Shown here: piece by piece, positions 1-5,674 of the stretch
Layout of the letters: every line of letters begins with the position of its first letter
Numbering within the stretch: the first letter of the stretch is position 1
Assembly (NCBI GenBank): GCA_035443185.1
Contig: DAORRV010000130.1
Coordinates: 1 to 6,174, forward strand
Source of the DNA: UBA2330 sp035443185
GTDB lineage: Bacteria; Bacteroidota; Ignavibacteria; Tepidaquicellales; Tepidaquicellaceae
Direction of reading: 5' to 3'
DNA length: 6,174 nt
The notes under the pieces: generated by a model
Databases searched by the model: none
Seen by the model: the letters and a program-made list of their open reading frames with translations, nothing else
What the model was told of the DNA's origin: nothing
Made by a program: the position numbers and the translations under genes

Positions 1-192
1 ATTTTGGATCAGATTTTTATTTTTTATTCAAAAGTTTTGTCGTGTACAGAGGTTTGTGAATCATTATTTCCATAGAAAACGAAATTGCGTCCCAAATATT
101 TTTTCAGTGAATGAAAAATGCTGGTACATATAATTTGAAATAATAATGATTACAATATAAATTATTTATTATTAAGACTCCCTGATCTTAAA

Positions 193-208
193 TTGTGAAT
201 TCTCACAA
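193..208. promoter_or_regulatory. Perfect 16-bp palindromic site (TTGTGA-N4-TCACAA)
   Basis: TTGTGAATTCTCACAA has two perfect 6-bp half-sites around ATTC. The GTGA/TCAC half-sites recall operators bound by helix-turn-helix dimers (CRP/FNR or LacI types). However, the spacing differs by two bases from the canonical CRP site TGTGA-N6-TCACA, so no regulator is named. It lies more than 300 nt upstream of the rho start, which is far for direct control of that gene; it could serve a gene upstream of the window. A short RNA hairpin is the alternative reading. Confidence 0.35.
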
Positions 209-470
209 ATTGAAAGAAAGCCATTTTTTAATTTTCTGCCGGCTCGAAAAATTTCACATCTTATGATGAAAGATCCTTTGAGACTATGATATTTTGGGAA
301 TAAATTATTTAATCCGAATTTTTAAAGGTTTTAAATTTATAACTTGATAATATTTATTATTTGTAATAGTTTTGGGCACATCAAATAACACACCTTATTT
401 CTGCTTAAGGAAATTATTGAAAACATTACAGTTCGTTATCATATTAAAATTTTTTTCGTTAATAATACTT

Positions 471-476
471 TATAAT
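471..476 (+). promoter_or_regulatory. Possible -10 box upstream of rho
   Basis: A perfect TATAAT lies about 40 nt before the rho start codon. No convincing TTGACA-like -35 box sits 16-18 nt upstream, and the Bacteroidetes-type pattern (TTTG about 19 nt before TAnnTTTG) is not matched either. In such AT-rich sequence a lone TATAAT arises readily by chance, so this is a weak call. Confidence 0.22.
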
Positions 477-491
477 TAATCACCCCGATTT

Positions 492-508
492 TCCTTCACA
501 AGAAAGGA
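492..508 (+). promoter_or_regulatory. rho ribosome binding site inside a small hairpin
   Basis: The purine run AGAAAGGA (501-508) ends 8 nt before the rho ATG and is the only good Shine-Dalgarno match in front of any gene in the window, supporting the chosen start. Directly upstream, TCCTTC (492-497) can pair with GAAAGGA (502-508) leaving one bulged A and an ACAA loop. The pairing would cover the GGA core. Whether this weak stem matters in the cell is inference. Confidence 0.5.
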
Positions 509-516
509 CACAACTT

Positions 517-1905
517 ATGGAAACAAAGACCGGCAATAAATCAGCACACAATTCTAATTCAAATTCTAAAGACTCAAAAGAATTAAAAGACTCAAGAGAT
601 TCAAAGGATTCAAAAGATCCTAAAGAATCAAATGATTCAAATGCTTCAAAAGACGCAAAAAATGTGACTGATTTCAAATCAAAAAAAGTATCTGAGCTCA
701 TTGATATCGCAAAAGATCTCGGAGTATCAGGATACAGCGACCTGAAAAAACAGGAATTAATATTTAAGATCATAGAAGCTCAGGCAAAGAGAGACGGATT
801 TGCTTATGCAGTAGGAGTACTGGAAGTATTACCTGACGGATACGGATTCCTTCGTTCAGTGGATTATAATTATCTTCCTTCACCTGACGATATTTATGTA
901 TCACCTTCACAGATTAAAAAGTTTCTGCTGCGAACAGGTGACACAGTCAGCGGGCAGGTAAGACCTCCAAAAGAAGGAGAAAGGTTTTTTGCATTACTAA
1001 AAGTCGAATCAGTAAACTTTGAAAGTCCCGATACGATACGCGACAGGATCCTGTTTGATAATCTGACGCCCCTTTATCCTGAAGAAAGATTTAATCTTGA
1101 ATCCACACCCGGTGAATATTCCATGAGGATCATGGATCTGTTTACACCGATCGGAAAAGGACAAAGAGGTCTGATAGTGTCTTCTCCAAAAAGCGGTAAG
1201 ACAATTTTACTGCAGACTCTTGCAAACAGCATTACAAGAAATCATCCCGAAGTACATTTAATAGTTTTACTAATTGACGAAAGACCTGAAGAAGTAACCG
1301 ACATGGAAAGGAATGTAAATGCCGAGGTAATTAGTTCGACATTCGACGAACCGCCAGAGAGGCACGTTCAGGTTTCTGAAATTGTACTTCAGAAAGCAAA
1401 GAGACTGATCGAAGCAAAGAAAGACGTAGTCATTCTTCTCGATAGTATTACAAGACTTGCAAGAGCACACAACACAGTCATCCCACACAGCGGAAAAATC
1501 CTTTCCGGTGGTGTGGATGCAAATGCACTTCACAAGCCGAAGAGATTTTTCGGAGCTGCAAGAAATATAGATGAAGGCGGAAGTCTGACAATAATTGCTA
1601 CTGCGCTTATAGAAACAGGAAGCAGAATGGATGAGGTTATTTTTGAAGAGTTCAAAGGAACAGGTAATATGGAGATCGTACTTGACAGAAGAATTTCCGA
1701 CAGAAGAGTATTCCCTGCAATAGACTTAAATAAATCCGGTACCAGAAAGGAAGAGCTGCTTCTTGACAGCGATGTACTCAACAGAGTATGGCTGCTTAGA
1801 AAGATCGTAGCTGATTATAACCCCGTAGAAGCTATGGAATTTTTGCTTGGCAAGATGAAAGGCACGAAGTCCAATAAAGAGTTCTTAGCTTCCATGAATT
1901 CATAA
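517..1905 (+). CDS. rho: Transcription termination factor Rho
   Basis: Hexameric ATP-dependent RNA translocase/helicase that ends transcription at C-rich, poorly translated RNA. Residues 1-50 are a low-complexity S/K/D/N tail. About 55-90 is the Rho N-terminal helical domain, and about 94-165 the cold-shock-like RNA-binding domain with GYGFLR (108-113) and DDIYVSPSQI. The RecA-like motor has Walker A SPKSGKT (K228, T229), the catalytic-Glu motif DERPEEVTDM (E255) and Walker B VVILLDS (D309). It also has the Q-loop GKILSGGVD (327-333 region) and an arginine-finger candidate R410 in SGTRKEELL. All key residues keep a constant offset of 44 from E. coli Rho, the excess coming from the N-terminal tail. 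The ATG at 517 has a good ribosome binding site. The length, 462 aa, is longer than the E. coli protein (about 419). rng follows after 26 nt, so the two are probably one transcript. The motor looks intact. Confidence 0.98.
   Translation: METKTGNKSAHNSNSNSKDSKELKDSRDSKDSKDPKESNDSNASKDAKNVTDFKSKKVSELIDIAKDLGVSGYSDLKKQELIFKIIEAQAKRDGFAYAVGVLEVLPDGYGFLRSVDYNYLPSPDDIYVSPSQIKKFLLRTGDTVSGQVRPPKEGERFFALLKVESVNFESPDTIRDRILFDNLTPLYPEERFNLESTPGEYSMRIMDLFTPIGKGQRGLIVSSPKSGKTILLQTLANSITRNHPEVHLIVLLIDERPEEVTDMERNVNAEVISSTFDEPPERHVQVSEIVLQKAKRLIEAKKDVVILLDSITRLARAHNTVIPHSGKILSGGVDANALHKPKRFFGAARNIDEGGSLTIIATALIETGSRMDEVIFEEFKGTGNMEIVLDRRISDRRVFPAIDLNKSGTRKEELLLDSDVLNRVWLLRKIVADYNPVEAMEFLLGKMKGTKSNKEFLASMNS
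568..657 (+). repeat. In-frame 9-nt tandem repeat in rho (about 10 units)
   Basis: Residues 18-47 of Rho read as ten three-residue units: KDS KEL KDS RDS KDS KDP KES NDS NAS KDA. At DNA level the unit is close to AAAGAYTCA with point changes, and it is preceded by a run of NS repeats (residues 12-17). Strict periodicity without indels suggests expansion by replication slippage, followed by drift. The encoded stretch is hydrophilic, with mixed charge, and predicted by composition to be disordered. The regular pattern also creates a misleading serine/phenylalanine-rich open frame on the opposite strand. Confidence 0.85.
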
Positions 1906-1931
1906 CGCATCTGTGAAAATTTGCTGACTTT

Positions 1932-3494
1932 ATGAAAAAAGTTATACTAATCAATTCGGTTTCGGAAGACATCAGAATAGCAATTACCGAAGACGGTAAG
2001 CTCGCTGAGTTTTTTTTAGACACCCCCGCAAAAGAAAGAAATGTCGGTGACATTTACTTAGGAAAAGTAGGTAAAGTAATCCCCGGTATCAGGGCAGCTT
2101 TTATTGACCTTGGTTTTAAACAGGATGCCTTTCTTCATTTTTCTGATATTGGAAATACACTTTCTGAATATGCTTCAATGATCGGTGATGATCCTGATGT
2201 AGAAGAGGATGATGAAGATGAAGAAGAAGAAACTCCGCCTGTAAATACCCGCGAAGATTACAGAAAAAATCCGATACTTGAAAAAGGTCAGGACATTGTG
2301 ATACAGATCACAAAAGAGCCGGTAGCAAGTAAAGGATTCAGAGTAACGACAAAAGTTTCACTGCCCGGCAGATATCTTGTACTTATACCATTCGAAAAAA
2401 AGATAGGACTTTCCAAACAAATTTATAATCCGCGTGAAAAAAGACGGCTAAGAAGTATTGTAAAATCCAATGTCCCGAAAGGATTTGGAGTTATCATTAG
2501 GACTGTTGCTGCCGGACAGGAAGAAAATTTAATACTTGATGACCTAAACAGTCTGATAGTCATGTGGAATGACATTCAGGCAAAAGCCAAATCTTCACAA
2601 ACACCATTTATATTATATAAGGATGTTTCGACTACTTCATCTGTGGTCAGAGATATGTTCAAAGAAGATATAACCAAAGTTATAGTTGATTCCAAAAAAC
2701 TTTACAGGGAGATAAAAACCTATGTCGATGAGACCTCTCCGGAGTTTTCAGGAAAGATCGAGCAATACACAGGTAATCAGCCATTGTTTGATGTTTATAA
2801 TATTGAAAAACAGATCGAAGAATCACTTCAAAGAAAAGTATGGCTCAAGAGCGGCGGATATATTATTATAGAGGCGACTGAAGCAATGACAGTCGTAGAT
2901 GTAAACAGCGGAAAATATGCCAGACACAGGGATCAGGAAGTCAATACTTTAAATACAAATCTCGAATCTGCAAAAGAAATAGTAAGACAGATCAGACTGC
3001 GGGATATCGGAGGTATCATTGTAATAGATTTTATAGATCAATATGATGAGAAGAACAGAAAAAAACTTTATGAAGAAGTAAAAAAGGAATTCAGAAATGA
3101 CAGAGCAAAATCCACTATACTGCCTGTCAGTGAATTTGGAATAGTCGAGATCACGAGACAGCGGATCAGACAGAATATAATTCATACAATCTCCGACAGA
3201 TGTCCGATGTGCAGAGGTACAGGACATGTACAGTCAAAAGCTACTTTTATAAACAGGTTTGAGAGATGGATGAAAAGATATCAGGGCGGGAATAACGGCA
3301 AGAGTATCATAGTAACCGTAAATCCTTTTATAAAAAATTATCTTACTGAAGGATTTATCAGCCGCGTTACAAAATTAAAAATCAGCAACTTCCTGAACAT
3401 ACAGCTTGTAGAGGATGAAAATCTTGCACTTGATGAGTTCAAGGTATTTTCCAAAAAAGCTAATAAAGATGTAACTGAAGAGTTTGATAACTGA
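1932..3494 (+). CDS. rng: Ribonuclease G/E family endoribonuclease
   Basis: Single-strand-specific, Mg-dependent endonuclease of rRNA maturation and mRNA decay. The S1 RNA-binding domain begins near residue 38 (VGDIYLGKVGKVIPGIRAAF) and is interrupted by an acidic run at 86-100. R190-T191 in GVIIRT match the 5'-monophosphate sensor of RNase E. The DNase I-like catalytic core has D323 in TVVDVNSG and D366 in IVIDFID, 43 residues apart as in E. coli RNase E (D303/D346). CPMC (C424, C427) is the zinc-link that joins subunits in the tetramer. The small domain follows to residue 520. There is no long disordered degradosome scaffold, so this is RNase G-like in length (E. coli RNase G is about 489 aa). 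The ATG gives the family-typical start MKKVILINS, but no clear Shine-Dalgarno precedes it; translation may depend on passage of ribosomes from rho. Confidence 0.96.
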   Translation: MKKVILINSVSEDIRIAITEDGKLAEFFLDTPAKERNVGDIYLGKVGKVIPGIRAAFIDLGFKQDAFLHFSDIGNTLSEYASMIGDDPDVEEDDEDEEEETPPVNTREDYRKNPILEKGQDIVIQITKEPVASKGFRVTTKVSLPGRYLVLIPFEKKIGLSKQIYNPREKRRLRSIVKSNVPKGFGVIIRTVAAGQEENLILDDLNSLIVMWNDIQAKAKSSQTPFILYKDVSTTSSVVRDMFKEDITKVIVDSKKLYREIKTYVDETSPEFSGKIEQYTGNQPLFDVYNIEKQIEESLQRKVWLKSGGYIIIEATEAMTVVDVNSGKYARHRDQEVNTLNTNLESAKEIVRQIRLRDIGGIIVIDFIDQYDEKNRKKLYEEVKKEFRNDRAKSTILPVSEFGIVEITRQRIRQNIIHTISDRCPMCRGTGHVQSKATFINRFERWMKRYQGGNNGKSIIVTVNPFIKNYLTEGFISRVTKLKISNFLNIQLVEDENLALDEFKVFSKKANKDVTEEFDN

Positions 3495-3584
3495 TACATC
3501 CCTCCAACCAAACCGGTTTAAAATAAAATTATATATTTACAGTTTCTACATTTCTTTTTTGAGCGATCAAAAATGAACCAAAAA

Positions 3585-3601
3585 AATCGCCGATGGTGAT
3601 T
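3585..3601 (-). terminator. Short hairpin with T-run on the minus strand
   Basis: AATCGCC (3585-3591) and GGTGATT (3595-3601) can form a 7-bp RNA stem with one G-U pair and a 3-nt loop. On the + strand it is preceded by seven A residues (3580-3586), so in the minus-strand transcript the stem runs straight into U residues, as in an intrinsic terminator. No minus-strand gene ends here, which makes the role doubtful; it could block antisense transcription entering rng. Confidence 0.25.
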
Positions 3602-3609
3602 AATTGCCG

Positions 3610-3717
3610 GAAATTCTGAGCAATGTCTACAAAAATATAAACTCCTCATCCGTTAGAAAAACACTTACGTATTCGTCAAACAGTATATTTTTGCTTAACA
3701 CCATTGCTCAGAATTTC
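3610..3717. repeat. Long interrupted hairpin with 16-bp perfect arms
   Basis: GAAATTCTGAGCAATG (3610-3625) is exactly complementary to CATTGCTCAGAATTTC (3702-3717). Inside it, CAAAAATATA (3630-3639) pairs exactly with TATATTTTTG (3684-3693), leaving an asymmetric internal loop of 4 and 8 nt and a terminal loop of about 44 nt. Two nested perfect arms in register point to a folded RNA or a small palindromic (MITE-like) element rather than chance. No clear target-site duplication is visible. It starts about 115 nt after the rng stop, so it could also lie in the 3' untranslated region of the rho-rng transcript. Confidence 0.6.
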
Positions 3718-3806
3718 TTACTGTCAATTTATCACAGGCGGATTATCTCATATAAGTTTGCTGTGCTGTCCTAAATAATTTAAAAAAAGGAATATGGTTT
3801 TGAAAT

Positions 3807-3886
3807 ACTTCTATTTAAAACAAATTATCATTTTTGTTCAAATCAACCCCTCACAAAAGCAACAAAAATAATCATAGAAGTTTTTT
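3807..3886 (+). repeat. Imperfect inverted repeat ending in a T-run
   Basis: ACTTCTAT (3807-3814) is complementary to ATAGAAGT (3874-3881), and TTTTTGTT (3831-3838) to AACAAAAA (3861-3868). The right outer arm runs into TTTTTT (3881-3886). The stem is A/T-rich with unequal internal loops, so as a transcription terminator it would be weak. It may equally be a decayed palindromic element. Confidence 0.35.
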
Positions 3887-3918
3887 GTTTTCAAAAATCC
3901 CGCCTGTATGCCGTTAAG

Positions 3919-3937
3919 AAATTTGCGAAGCAAATTT
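3919..3937. repeat. Perfect 8-bp stem-loop AAATTTGC-GAA-GCAAATTT
   Basis: AAATTTGC (3919-3926) and GCAAATTT (3930-3937) form a perfect stem with a GAA triloop. Only one further T follows the arm before GA, so there is no proper T-run for termination. Short, tight palindromes of this kind in spacers are often dispersed repeats, but no second copy occurs in the window. Confidence 0.4.
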
Positions 3938-3986
3938 TGAGTTGGATATTTTATTTCAATTTCGAAAAGAATTTAGGCAGTTTATT

Positions 3987-4014
3987 ATCCCGGGTATTCG
4001 GGATGACTTTTTTT
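3987..4014 (+). terminator. Intrinsic-terminator-like hairpin
   Basis: ATCCCG (3987-3992) and CGGGAT (3999-4004) form a GC-rich 6-bp stem around GGTATT, followed after GAC by seven T residues (4008-4014). This is the best rho-independent terminator shape on the + strand in the spacer. It lies almost 500 nt downstream of rng, far for a dedicated terminator, and the same T-run is the left arm of the next inverted repeat, so it may be part of that repeat element instead. Confidence 0.4.
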
Positions 4015-4078
4015 GTTACTTTTGAGCCTGCCCTCGAGTGTTCTTATCGAGGGTCGTTAAAAAAAAGTAAGTAGAAAA
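4008..4078. repeat. Nested inverted repeat (T-rich arms around a CCCTCGA hairpin)
   Basis: TTTTTTTGTTACTTTT (4008-4023) pairs with AAAAGTAAGTAGAAAA (4063-4078) at 13 positions plus one G-U, with two adjacent mismatches. Centred between them, CCCTCGA (4031-4037) and TCGAGGG (4047-4053) form a perfect 7-bp stem with a 9-nt loop. The outer and inner stems share an axis, so the whole can fold as one long hairpin or cruciform. The right outer arm overlaps the dispersed repeat at 4060-4123, suggesting one compound element spanning roughly 3987-4123. Confidence 0.55.
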
Positions 4079-4123
4079 TATTGAATCTAGAATTTTGCAA
4101 CGAAACGTTTTGGACGGTTATGA
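4060..4123 (+). repeat. Dispersed 64-bp repeat, copy A
   Basis: This stretch matches the reverse complement of 6111-6174 at 57 of 64 aligned positions without gaps. The best conserved core is CGAAACGTTTTGGACGG (4101-4117), identical in both copies. The copies face each other across the MFS and DUF971 genes. No open frame is shared, so this is a non-coding dispersed repeat. Copy A joins the nested inverted repeat on its left side; copy B is cut by the window end at the equivalent place. Confidence 0.85.
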
Positions 4124-4209
4124 ATATTTATGTACTTAAAAATTTTGTAAGGATTTAGTCATCTCAATTTAATACAATTACATATTCTGACTCTATCCTT
4201 ATTCTCAAT

Positions 4210-4221
4210 TGTAAAATTACA
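4210..4221. promoter_or_regulatory. Small palindrome TGTAA-AA-TTACA upstream of the exporter gene
   Basis: Two perfect 5-bp half-sites separated by AA lie 65-76 nt before the TTG start of the MFS gene, just upstream of a possible -35 box. Exporter genes are commonly controlled by small dimeric repressors, so an operator is conceivable. In sequence this AT-rich a 12-bp near-palindrome is not rare, and no regulator gene is nearby. Confidence 0.2.
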
Positions 4222-4228
4222 TTATCAT

Positions 4229-4255
4229 TTGTAACTTCATATATAATTTTATAAT
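4229..4255 (+). promoter_or_regulatory. Possible promoter of the MFS gene
   Basis: TTGTAA (4229-4234) and TATAAT (4250-4255) lie 15 nt apart, slightly short of the usual 17. A second TATAAT overlaps this at 4242-4247. Transcription would begin around 4262, giving a leader of only about 25 nt before the TTG start. The AT-rich background makes this tentative. Confidence 0.28.
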
Positions 4256-4285
4256 CCATTTTTAATTAACCTTACATCTTTCTGA

Positions 4286-5557
4286 TTGGAGAACTGGAAG
4301 AAAAATCTATATAGCATCTGGATCGCACAGTTTGTTGCAATGGCAGGTATGAGTATGGTAATTCCATTTCTGCCGTTTTATATTCGTGAGCTTGGAGTAA
4401 CTGAAATTCATGAACTCGAATTCTGGAGCGGACTTGTATTCAGCGGACCGTTTATTTTATCATTTATTCTCACTCCTGTCTGGGGAATGCTCGGCGATAG
4501 ATTCGGAAAAAAGACTATGGTAATGCGTGCGATATTTGGGTTAGCTTTATCGCAGCTTCTGATCGGATTTTCAGCAGATGTGTATCAGCTTTTTATTTTC
4601 AGAATGGTGCAGGGAGGAATCAGCGGATTTATTGCTTCCTCGCTGGCATTAGTTTCTTCAAGTACCCCCAAAGAAAAATCAGGATATGCTATTGGAATTC
4701 TGCAGACTTCTATCTCATCAGGAACCGTTATTGGTCCTTTCATCGGTGGAATTATTTCAGATATGACTTCATATAAAACTGTATTTTTTGTAACATCCGC
4801 GCTTTGCATTGTCAGCGGACTGCTTGTTCTAATAAATGTTAAAGAACCTCCCAAGCAAATTTCATCAAGACGTTTTACACTTTCTGATAATTACAAATAT
4901 GTTTTCTCAAGATCTTTTCTTCTGATATCAATGCTTTCAATACTTTTTTTGCAAATTTCGATAACTGTGGCACAACCGGTCTTTGCACTATTTGTAGAAT
5001 CTATAACTACAGGAACTGAATATCTCTCGACACTTACAGGAGCAATATTTGCAACTCTCGGAGTATTCAGCGTGATCTCATCTCCATGGTGGGGTAAAAG
5101 AAATGATACGAAAAGTTTTAAAAAGAATATTATTATTGCAATTACAGGTGCAGGTATTGCTTATTGTTTACACTCATTTGTTTATGATCCGTATATGCTT
5201 TTTCCAGTAAGAGCTTTTCTCGGCTTGTGTGTCGGCGGGATAATTCCTGTAATTTATGCAAACATAAATAAATATATCAGCGATGAAAGAAAGAGCGGTA
5301 TAATGGGAATAGCTTCCAGTTTTACTTTGCTGGGGAATCTGCTCGGACCCCTGATTTGCACAGCACTACTTTTTAAAATTGATATGCGGTATATTTTTCT
5401 TATTGCAGGTATAATGCTTTTTGTGAATGCATTTATTATCTATATTAAGGTAAAGGAATTTCCAAAAAGTAAAGAATTTTTACTTGACGGTACGGGAGTA
5501 AATTTTAAGGAAATTCATAATTCAGATATTGATCAGAATTTACCGAAAAATAACTGA
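4286..5557 (+). CDS. MFS efflux transporter, MdtG-like (DHA1 type)
   Basis: Inner-membrane proton-coupled exporter, probably of drugs or other small hydrophobic compounds; the substrate cannot be read from sequence. Twelve hydrophobic segments fall near residues 9-33, 44-68, 77-95, 99-121, 133-158, 164-184, 210-238, 247-269, 280-300, 303-327, 337-361 and 368-389, with a central loop at 185-209. Motif A is GMLGDRFGKK (67-76, D71), motif B FRMVQGG (R106), and antiporter motif C GTVIGPFIGG (146-155). The N-terminus NWKKNL...PFLPFYIRELGVT...WSGLVFS closely resembles E. coli MdtG. The TTG at 4286 is preceded by an in-frame TGA, so no upstream start exists. The next ATG, at 4340, would remove half of helix 1. 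No Shine-Dalgarno is seen. The last 34 residues form a hydrophilic tail. It is preceded by the repeat-rich spacer and so begins its own transcript. Confidence 0.92.
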   Translation: MENWKKNLYSIWIAQFVAMAGMSMVIPFLPFYIRELGVTEIHELEFWSGLVFSGPFILSFILTPVWGMLGDRFGKKTMVMRAIFGLALSQLLIGFSADVYQLFIFRMVQGGISGFIASSLALVSSSTPKEKSGYAIGILQTSISSGTVIGPFIGGIISDMTSYKTVFFVTSALCIVSGLLVLINVKEPPKQISSRRFTLSDNYKYVFSRSFLLISMLSILFLQISITVAQPVFALFVESITTGTEYLSTLTGAIFATLGVFSVISSPWWGKRNDTKSFKKNIIIAITGAGIAYCLHSFVYDPYMLFPVRAFLGLCVGGIIPVIYANINKYISDERKSGIMGIASSFTLLGNLLGPLICTALLFKIDMRYIFLIAGIMLFVNAFIIYIKVKEFPKSKEFLLDGTGVNFKEIHNSDIDQNLPKNN

Positions 5558-5577
5558 TCAAATAAATCAGATTATTC

Positions 5578-5614
5578 AAATTAATTTTATATGAGCCAAA
5601 AAAATTAAAAAGAT
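5578..5614 (+). repeat. Direct repeat, copy 1 (upstream of the DUF971 start)
   Basis: Matches 5675-5712 with one substitution and one single-base gap, about 97 bp apart. The copy includes a decoy start: ATG at 5591 reads M-S-Q-K-N and then TAA, because it lacks one A that is present after the real start codon. It therefore looks like a duplicated and frame-shifted copy of the first codons of the DUF971 gene together with its upstream sequence. Confidence 0.85.
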
Positions 5615-5624
5615 TATTTGTTTC

Positions 5625-5654
5625 CGCAGAGTCACATGCTCTTCGGACTCTGCG
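5625..5654. repeat. Perfect 9-bp stem-loop between the direct repeats
   Basis: CGCAGAGTC (5625-5633) pairs exactly with GACTCTGCG (5646-5654) across a 12-nt loop. It is the most GC-rich stretch in this AT-rich spacer. No T-run follows on either strand (an A-run follows on +), so a classic intrinsic terminator is unlikely, although it may still hinder readthrough from the MFS gene. It sits in the middle between two direct repeats, as an inserted small palindromic element would. Confidence 0.65.
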
Positions 5655-5674
5655 TGTACAGAATTAAAAAAAAT

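Larger units (their letters stand above)
1..480. other. AT-rich gene-free leader upstream of rho
   Basis: No credible coding region, tRNA or recognised riboswitch is visible on either strand here. The stretch is dominated by A/T runs and stop codons in every frame. It holds one perfect operator-like palindrome (193-208) and a possible -10 box near its end. It is either a long 5' untranslated leader of rho or simply the spacer to an upstream gene outside the window. In enterobacteria the rho leader is long and Rho attenuates its own transcription there. Whether that applies here cannot be read from the sequence; the only locally C-richer, G-poor patch is around 376-405. Confidence 0.6.
3495..4285. 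other. 791-nt non-coding spacer rich in inverted repeats
   Basis: No coding frame longer than a few codons is credible on either strand, and no tRNA is seen. Right after the rng stop there is a perfect 10-bp palindrome AAACCGGTTT (3510-3519) with no T-run. From 3585 onward the spacer contains a succession of stem-loops, listed separately, and ends in a dispersed repeat followed by about 160 nt of very AT-rich sequence that probably holds the promoter of the next gene. No protein remnants were recognised, so the spacer looks built of small palindromic elements rather than decayed genes. Confidence 0.7.

Noticed and set aside
61..71. TCATTATTTCC shared between the rho leader and repeat copy B (6150-6160)
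   Set aside because: Only 11 bases match in AT-rich sequence and the flanks do not align with the 64-bp repeat, so it is not a third copy.
480..773. Minus-strand open frame with a repeated S/F/E pattern (FESFESLESFNSF)
   Set aside because: It is the reverse complement of the 9-nt KDS repeat of rho; the periodicity keeps that frame open. It covers the well-supported Rho N-terminus and has no independent start signal.
1270..2053. Three minus-strand open frames over rho and the start of rng
   Set aside because: They lie opposite highly conserved Rho motor and RNase G sequence, have no recognisable domains, and are best explained as shadow frames.
2949..3227. Minus-strand open frame opposite the RNase G catalytic core
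   Set aside because: It covers the conserved catalytic region and zinc-link on the other strand; its cysteine and tyrosine-rich translation has no family resemblance.
3574..3600. Short open frame MNQKNRRW in the post-rng spacer
   Set aside because: It is eight codons only, without a ribosome binding site, and overlaps a hairpin. There is no reason to treat it as a leader peptide since no gene follows closely.
3610..4078. CRISPR array or integron attC site suggested by the many palindromes
   Set aside because: The palindromes differ from one another, are irregularly spaced, and have no repeated unit with spacers and no cas or integrase gene nearby.
5554..5570. CTGAT/ATCAG hairpin at the MFS stop codon as a terminator
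   Set aside because: The stem is only 5 bp and A/T-rich, with no T-run after it; it is too weak to call.
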